This document shows, piece after piece, positions 58,901 through 64,000 of a stretch of 64,000 nucleotides of DNA. The DNA is taken from contig NC_092590.1 in assembly GCF_047663525.1 (NCBI RefSeq), positions 21,016,001 through 21,080,000 of the forward strand. The letters are read 5' to 3'. The notes under the pieces were generated by a model. It was not told the origin of the DNA. It did not search any database and saw only the letters and a program-made list of their open reading frames with translations. Numbering within the stretch: position 1 is the stretch's first letter; each line of letters begins with the position of its first letter. Source of the stretch: Anas platyrhynchos. Lineage: Eukaryota; Chordata; Aves; Anseriformes; Anatidae. A program made the translations under genes and the position numbers.

Positions 58901-61373
58901 AAATTTCAAAGCTGATTTTTTTTTCTTTACTAATCAAATTCTTGGCAATAATTATAAACTAATTGCTTCAGCTTTTTTTTTCTAAAGAAATCAACATATT
59001 CCTAATTTAAGTGCATTTTTAGTTCAGATTTCTTCAGTGTTTGAAATAATTTAAAATTGTATGTTGACAACAAACTGCAGTCTTTCATCTGAACTTCACT
59101 TCTGCTTAATTCCAGTAAATGGAATAAAATTACCTTTGCTGCACTCCTGCACCAAATCAGACTTATAACACAGCACGATCAGTAGGCACATTTGGGGATG
59201 TTGGCAGTGTAATGTGATATTTACACTGGAGATTTACCCCGCTATATTCAAATACTTAATGAAAATGTAAAGCCAGATCAAGTGGATATTGTCGTTGTCT
59301 TTGGCAGGCTTTTTGATTCTGGTTCCCAGTAATAACATTTTAAAGGGCACAAGAAAAATAAGATGAAGGGACACTTCTACAAATGGAAAAAGAGAAAAAC
59401 TGTATGGCTTTTTACATGAAAAAAGCCCTCGTGCACCTCAAGCCTTAAATTCAATGAGAGCCTCAAGTATTTGAAACTTCACTTCTTTAATTTCTAATCT
59501 TATCTGTTAGGTCTCTAAATGCGATTTCAACACAGAAAATATAAAAATCTATGAAAAAAAAAGAGACATATTTGGCATATGGCTCATTTAAGAACACATG
59601 CTAAAAAGTTATGCCCCCAAGCAGCATGAAATGTTAAATGTCTCAGAAATAACCTTGTTACCTATCAGTTTGTGCCATGGGCCTGGCTCATGAACTTCTG
59701 GCTCTAAAATAATACACAACACTACCCCGTGCAGCCAGGCTGGTTGTTTACTACTTTAACCTTGCTCGGCTCAAGCTGAACAAACAAAGGGAAAGGTTTG
59801 TTCACGAGGCCTCTGTTCCAGCCAAACAAGGCTTTGTCGTTCACTAAAACCCCTTCTAGTCTCCCCTTCTGAGACCCTTAGGCAAGGGACTAAGCAAGAA
59901 TACACCACAGAGGGAGTGATGTACTAAAAATAAAACAAGTTGCCTAGCAGTTATTGATTTAACCTAAGATCCTGTGTAGGGCTGAGCACACATGCATCTG
60001 TAGTGGGCAGAGCAATGACTACAGAGCCTTCCTCCTTCATTTGGACAAGGTTACTGACCAGGGATCACAGAAGACTACGCAGACTGCCTTGGAATCGTGT
60101 GTGGCTGAAGAGGACATGGTAAGGTACGTTCCTGTGGTACCAGAAGGCATATTTCAGCCTGGAAAAGAGAAGGCCCCGAGGACACCTCTTTGTGGCCTTT
60201 CAGTACTTAAAGGGGTCTTATGAAAAGGATGGAGATGGACTCTTTACTTGGGTAGATAATGATAGGACAAGGGGGAATGGTCTTAAACTAAAAGAGGATA
60301 GATTTAGATTAGACATTAGGAAGTAAGTCTTCACTGTAAAATAGTGAGGCACTGGGACAGGTTGCCCCGAGAAGCTGTGGAAGCCCCATCCTCAGAGGGG
60401 ATCCCCCAATTCAAGACCAAGGCCTGTTCAGGACCAAGCTGATTCAGGTGGGGAAAGAATTTAGAAGCCTTTTGTTGATGATATACATGAAATAAATACT
60501 AAGACTGCGTGGGATGGAGTGAGCACTTACTATTTGCCTGTTAAAAATCAACAAAACAACTGTGGGTCAAGGATGGCTTTTTATCCTTACCCTTTTCCCA
60601 GAAGGCCTCTAAACTGTAGTGTATTCCAAATGCTAAAGCTATAAACCAGTACAATGTGCTGGTTTATACACCGCTAGGTATTTATAAAGTGATTACTACT
60701 AATTTACAGGGGATTATGAAGGTGTTAAACGGTTACAGCCACTGACTGGGAGTTTCACAAACAGAACTGGTGTGATGTGCCCCATACAGGCCATGAACAA
60801 ATTTCTGTTAAAATTTGAAGTCCCAAACACATGAGTTCCTTACTGACCAAATACAAAACTCAAGCCATATGTTTTCTGAGATTTCTTTTTTTAATCTTCA
60901 GTCTTTCCCACTATCATCTTAGTCAGATATAAGCATCTGTTTACTTTCTACCATCAAATTTTAAACCACAAGGAAAGAGTAGTAGCAGTAAGGTGTACTG
61001 AAGTCAAATGAGGTTTGTCATTAAAGTAAACAATACCTGGATTTCACTCGTGGAACAAGATTTTCACACAATTAGGAAAACATCCCTAATTGCAGTGATG
61101 ATCCATGGTACAAGTCCACTAGACAGCAAGCAACTACATGCTGTACACCAGACTAAATTTTAGTTTGGTACTGATTTCAAAAAAGTTGTTCTGATTTGTG
61201 TCAAAACTTTTCCATAGCTTTCAATAAAGAAGAGTAATACCTTCAAGCATTTTCTGCAGACTATTTCTCATGACGTGGATGTTCTCAATGCCTATGAATT
61301 GAAACTTGATGTTGGAGTAGTTGTCTTCGTTCTCATATCCCTTCCCTGCTGCTCGATTTGCCATTGCATTGAG
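46036..61373 (-). CDS. MTMR7: Myotubularin-related protein 7, C-terminal 414 residues (5' exons beyond the window)
   Basis: Phosphatase removing the 3-phosphate from PI3P and PI(3,5)P2 (and Ins(1,3)P2 in the family) on endosomal membranes. Works with the catalytically dead partner MTMR9. Exons, gene order, are 61241-61373, 56484-56593, 53877-54002, 53065-53114, 51148-51348, 49219-49359, 46835-46961 and 46036-46392. They total 1245 nt, 414 residues plus TGA, covering about residues 245-660 of the human protein. The CX5R active site is intact as HCSDGWDRT in the third exon, so this is an active member. The coiled coil [16 protein letters not shown] follows the phosphatase domain. The Ser/Asp-rich tail with [20 protein letters not shown] identifies MTMR7 over MTMR6 and MTMR8. 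The PH-GRAM domain and the start of the phosphatase domain are missing only because the window ends; I see no further exon between 61374 and 64000. Confidence 0.97.
46835..46961 (-). CDS. MTMR7: MTMR7 exon ([12 protein letters not shown], coiled coil)
   Basis: Acceptor AATTCCAG, donor GTAATA; 127 nt, ends in phase 0. Encodes [20 protein letters not shown] and the coiled coil [19 protein letters not shown], the region used for MTMR9 pairing in this subfamily. The frame remains open upstream into the intron, but that part is CR1-derived and not coding. Confidence 0.96.
46962..49218 (-). other. MTMR7: MTMR7 intron upstream of the coiled-coil exon
   Basis: 2257 bp with a CR1 fragment near its left end and an A run near 48727. 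Nothing else recognised. Confidence 0.75.
47112..47211 (-). mobile_element. CR1 LINE 3'-end fragment (about 100 bp)
   Basis: The plus strand reads TTGGAAAAGCTCTCTAAGAT, CACCAAGTCCAACTG, AGCACCACCAAGTCTGCCAC and AACCTTGTCCCTAAG, matching antisense CR1 sequence. It sits in the MTMR7 intron just upstream of the coiled-coil exon and accounts for the N-terminal part of a spurious open frame there. Confidence 0.85.
49219..49359 (-). CDS. MTMR7: MTMR7 exon ([20 protein letters not shown])
   Basis: Acceptor TTTTTTCAG; 141 nt. Frame set by phase: [20 protein letters not shown], then [12 protein letters not shown] and APCNFLY. Other frames give unrelated peptide. Donor GTAGGT is followed 4 nt later by a second GT; the first keeps the family frame into [13 protein letters not shown]. 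Confidence 0.95.
49924..49957 (+). repeat. Poly(A) tract, 34 nt
   Basis: Uninterrupted A run in an MTMR7 intron, the longest homopolymer in the window. No flanking target duplication or coding remnant was recognised. Confidence 0.9.
51148..51348 (-). CDS. MTMR7: MTMR7 exon ([20 protein letters not shown])
   Basis: Acceptor CTGTTTTAG, donor GTATGA; 201 nt. Encodes the phosphatase-domain helices [40 protein letters not shown] and [10 protein letters not shown]. The last Lys is split after AA. Confidence 0.96.
53065..53114 (-). CDS. MTMR7: MTMR7 50-nt exon ([17 protein letters not shown])
   Basis: Small exon, acceptor TTTCAG, donor GTAAGG. It splits R after two bases and joins RYGNLDGDP in the next exon. 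The motif [11 protein letters not shown] is conserved in active myotubularins. Confidence 0.96.
53173..53310. repeat. Diverged 69-bp tandem duplication in an MTMR7 intron
   Basis: CAAGCAGTATTGGAATCCCAG at 53177 recurs at 53246 with one change. Both copies are followed by an A-rich segment and AAAGTGATGA(A/G)CA, so the two units are adjacent and diverged. Confidence 0.75.
53877..54002 (-). CDS. MTMR7: MTMR7 exon carrying the CSDGWDR active site
   Basis: Acceptor ATTCTTAG, donor GTAAGC; 126 nt, phase 0 on both sides. Encodes [20 protein letters not shown] and ends at RTMKGFM. The nucleophilic Cys and the P-loop Arg are both present, so this is not a pseudophosphatase copy. Exact exclusion would remove the active site in frame. 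Confidence 0.97.
54003..56483 (-). other. MTMR7: MTMR7 intron before the active-site exon
   Basis: 2481 bp. Scattered short open frames without recognisable content; no mobile element identified. Confidence 0.75.
56484..56593 (-). CDS. MTMR7: MTMR7 exon ([20 protein letters not shown])
   Basis: Acceptor TTTTGCAG, donor GTAAGG; 110 nt. Encodes [20 protein letters not shown] and [14 protein letters not shown] in the phosphatase domain; ends in phase 0. Confidence 0.96.
57393..57438. repeat. 17-bp direct repeat, 29-bp period
   Basis: TTAATTCAGAGGCAAAA occurs at 57393-57409 and again at 57422-57438, in the large MTMR7 intron. Confidence 0.75.
57890..57961 (+). repeat. (CA)9 and (AAAT)n microsatellites
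   Basis: CA repeat at 57890-57907 and an AAAT repeat at about 57941-57961, separated by unique sequence, in the large MTMR7 intron. Confidence 0.9.
60160..60445 (+). mobile_element. CR1 LINE fragment (about 285 bp), sense
   Basis: Contains the characteristic CR1 string: GTGGCCTTTCAGTACTTAAA, GATAGGACAAGGGGGAATGG, TTAGATTAGACATTAGGAAG, GCACTGGGACAGGTTGCCC and AGAAGCTGTGGAAGCCCCAT. It is truncated at both ends relative to a full element and lacks the terminal octamer repeat. Located in the 4.6-kb MTMR7 intron, opposite to the gene. Confidence 0.9.
61241..61373 (-). CDS. MTMR7: MTMR7 exon ([20 protein letters not shown])
   Basis: Acceptor is a long T tract then CAG; donor GTATTAC. 133 nt, ends after one base of V. 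Encodes the phosphatase-domain segment from [14 protein letters not shown] to [12 protein letters not shown], near identical to human. First MTMR7 exon visible in gene order. Confidence 0.96.
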
Positions 61374-62505
61374 CTGAAAAAAAAAAAAAATAGGAAAACT
61401 GGATGAAAACAAGTAATACAGATTCTTTTCGAAACAAAGCTCATGGTCTACTGCAATAAATCAGAGTGATTTAAGTCAGGCATAAATTGGAAGCCTTCAA
61501 CATTGTGTCAACACAACTGGTTAGGCAATGGGAATCCATTTACAGTATATTGCAGTCTGCTGGGTCACTAAGGCTCTGATCTCTATTTCACACACATCGA
61601 GTATTAATCAAACACACACAGAATACCCCACAACTTATGTAGGGCTCTTCTGCAAGAGCACAAAGGTTTGATTTTGCTTTTAAAAGGCCGTTTTGATTTT
61701 ATTTGTGGTCAGCGTTATGTTTACTAGCAGAATACACCCAGAAGGTGGCAGTGTCTTATCTGCCATAACCCTGTTCCATGGCATATGGAACATATATTTC
61801 CCAGAAATACATTTTATTGCTCAAATCACCCAAAAGTTCATACAGCTTAGTTCTCTTAAGCTTGAAATAGTGAAGAGTCAGAGTAGCTTTCCCAAGTTTA
61901 GAGTGTCTTGGCTCCAGTTGTATAAGACCACAAAATATCTGAATTGACAAAATTACCACAAACATCTTCATCTACAATGCAGCACTACCAAATATTTTGC
62001 TGTGCTTCAGAAAAAAAAAAAAGAAAAAATACATTGAAATGGAAGCTGGAGCTTTGTCTTTGAATCTGCTGCTTGCTTGCTAGCCTGGGAAAGTCACTAC
62101 ATGCTTCTTTAGTTCAGTTCTCCCATGTGTAAAATTAAGTGTTTTGGTTTTTCTTTAATGTTTATTTCCCCCTTTTTGAGATTCTTGGGGGGGAAAGAAA
62201 GCTATCTGCCAAGCCCCTTATGCCAAATTCAGATCTCCACACACACAAAAAAATAGAGCTGATTGAAATTAAGCCCTTTTACTTTATTAACCTGTATCCT
62301 TTTTTTTTTAATATTTATTATTTCCCATACTTTTTTCATGTCTTACTCCAAACAGTCAGCATTACAGGAATTCCATGCCTCTAAGCACAACTAACAAGTT
62401 CTGCTCAGGAAAGATCTCTGATTTAAAGTAACAATGCACATTGCACATCTATACTGAAGGACACTAACAAAGCTTTTGGAGACACCTTGTGAGGTATCTG
62501 TTGAC

Positions 62506-62553
62506 AAAAAAAAAAAAAAAAAAAAAAAAAAGAGAGAGAAAGAGAGAGAGAGA
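62506..62553 (+). repeat. A26 followed by (GA)n microsatellite
   Basis: An A run passes directly into GAGAGAGAAAGAGAGAGAGA on the plus strand, in the rightmost MTMR7 intron. Confidence 0.9.
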
Positions 62554-63647
62554 CACGTCTTCATTGCAAAGAGACATTATGTTCTGAAAAAAATCAAAGT
62601 GAAGTATCTCAAGTATTGTCTAGGGGACAAAGGACTAGGTAGGGAACTCCTCCAATTTATTTCCAAATGTTGCAGGAAGCATTGTTGATTTGCTGCTTCT
62701 CTGGTTGCTTTTGAAGTTCACAATAGTATACTTCAGTACGCAGCTAATGGTGTCATGGGGAGAATGTGTCTCTTCCTGATCTCCACCCCAAACACACATA
62801 CTCCTGCTATTCAATTTTAATTTGGAACTGAATGCAGGCCATTAAGGAGGATTGTCTGCTACCAGCTTATCTCCAACTAAGATGAACAGGTCTAGCTTTA
62901 TGTCATAAGTCAAAACTGGTTCACATGCCCCATATCTGACCTCTTAACTTCCAGAGTATTAAAAACTAAACCCTTTTTATGAACTTTAACTTAATTTTAT
63001 ATGCATAAGTAAACAGGTGAGATCGCTTTTCAACTGTTTTATTCTAATTCAGAAAGGTGAAGACAGGGTTTTTCTCCCATCTTCGTGTTTTCTAACACAT
63101 CCATTCTCTTGAGTAGAACTTAGCAATAGGAATGCATAGTTGCATTTGTGGAGGACCATTAGGAAATGAAATATTGCAGGACTTCCATGATAAAACAGAA
63201 GAAACTATCCTCTAAAACAGGAAACTAGACAAAAAAAAAAAAAAAAAAAAAAAGGAAATAAGAAAAAAGAAGAAATAGTCTACCAATGAGCAGTCTGCTG
63301 ATCTTTGACAGTCAAGGAACAATAAAAAAAATTACTGCCTGTGAACAGCGTGTCCTCTAAGGACAGAGCCCTCAGTGTGACTTGCTAGAAAGATTTAAAT
63401 CATCTGTCAACTCCTAATCTTTCTCTTTTGAAGTAGACCTCAGTGTTCTTATATCAGCAACATGAAGCTGTCCCTCCTGACAACAGCATATAGCTTCAGA
63501 AAAAAGATCTGTATGTATGTCTGAATCACCAGAAAGCCCAGAAGCCCTAAATGAAACATACCTTGCCCTTAACTGACCTAATCCTCAGCACTGCAAATGT
63601 TATAAACTGTCTCTGTATCAGAGCAATTTCATCACAGAAATCCTTAA

Positions 63648-63669
63648 TTTAAATAAATAAATAAATAAA
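63648..63669 (+). repeat. (AAAT)5 microsatellite
   Basis: Perfect tetranucleotide repeat in the rightmost MTMR7 intron. A 23-nt A run lies nearby at 63231-63253. Confidence 0.9.
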
Positions 63670-64000
63670 CCCGAGACAGCTCTCTTTAAAAGTAAATAAA
63701 TATAAGGTTAAATTTGCAAGGCTTTCTGACACTCATTTATTTTAAATATTATCAGTTGCCAAATTTTGCAGCTGCCACAATATTTACTAACAACTTTTCC
63801 ACATCACCTACCCAAATTCCATCTGTTGCTCCTAAAGCAGTTGTTAATTTCTAAATTGTGCCTGCCCCAGTTTAATCTCAGCAAACAGGAGGATAAAACC
63901 TTTAAAGGGAACAGACCTCACTTGCCAGTTTTCCTGGAACCTTCTTTTGTGTGGAAGGTAACAAAGACCTTACTTTTTAAAAAGAGTAGTAGAACTAATG

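Larger units (their letters stand above)
56594..61240 (-). other. MTMR7: Largest MTMR7 intron in the window
   Basis: 4647 bp with CA and AAAT microsatellites, a 17-bp direct repeat and a sense CR1 fragment at 60.2-60.4 kb. No additional exon recognised. Confidence 0.75.
61374..64000 (-). other. MTMR7: Rightmost MTMR7 intron, continues beyond the window
   Basis: At least 2627 bp. A-rich and GA-rich simple repeats at 62.5, 63.2 and 63.65 kb. I looked for the preceding MTMR7 exon (upstream of LNAMANR) and did not find it. Confidence 0.75.

Noticed and set aside
1-64000. CRISPR arrays, operons, bacterial islands, tRNA or rRNA genes
   Set aside because: The DNA is vertebrate with split genes. 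No regularly spaced repeat array, cloverleaf or rRNA motif was recognised by eye.

Overview
The window is vertebrate, almost certainly avian, nuclear DNA. It has GT-AG split genes, one sharp CpG island in otherwise AT-rich sequence, three fragments of CR1 (the dominant LINE of birds), and a solo LTR whose U5-like end resembles avian class III (ERV-L-like) elements. The gene order CNOT7(-) / VPS37A(+) / MTMR7(-) is the order of human 8p22. Chicken chromosome 4 or a related galliform is a reasonable guess, but species cannot be fixed from the sequence alone.

Layout. Positions 1-9946: no exon I can defend; it holds the CNOT7 3' UTR on the minus strand and, by synteny only, possibly the 3' flank of ZDHHC2 at the far left. 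Positions 9947-26300: CNOT7 on the minus strand, six coding exons and an intact 285-residue deadenylase. Positions about 25880-26640: a CpG island forming a head-to-head promoter with two perfect CRE palindromes. Positions 26417-38540: VPS37A on the plus strand, eleven coding exons encoding 399 residues, plus a separate 3' UTR exon. Intron 6 carries a sense-oriented solo LTR with a 5-bp target duplication. Positions 38.5-46 kb: convergent 3' flanks, no further gene seen. Positions 46036 to beyond 64000: the last eight coding exons of MTMR7 on the minus strand (414 residues). Its N-terminal PH-GRAM half lies off the right edge.

Function. The three genes do not form a pathway. CNOT7 is a catalytic subunit of CCR4-NOT (mRNA poly(A) shortening). 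VPS37A is an ESCRT-I subunit (endosomal sorting, autophagosome closure). MTMR7 is a 3-phosphoinositide phosphatase of endosomal membranes. The last two both act on endosomes, but their adjacency is an old synteny and not evidence of co-regulation. CNOT7 and VPS37A do share a promoter region.

I reconstructed every exon by splice-site phase. All junctions keep frame, the summed coding lengths are exact multiples of three, and no gene has a disabling mutation. I found no previously undescribed system. The items worth checking are regulatory (paired CREs), splicing details (stop codon abutting a donor, tandem donors, possible intron read-through) and mobile-element history.
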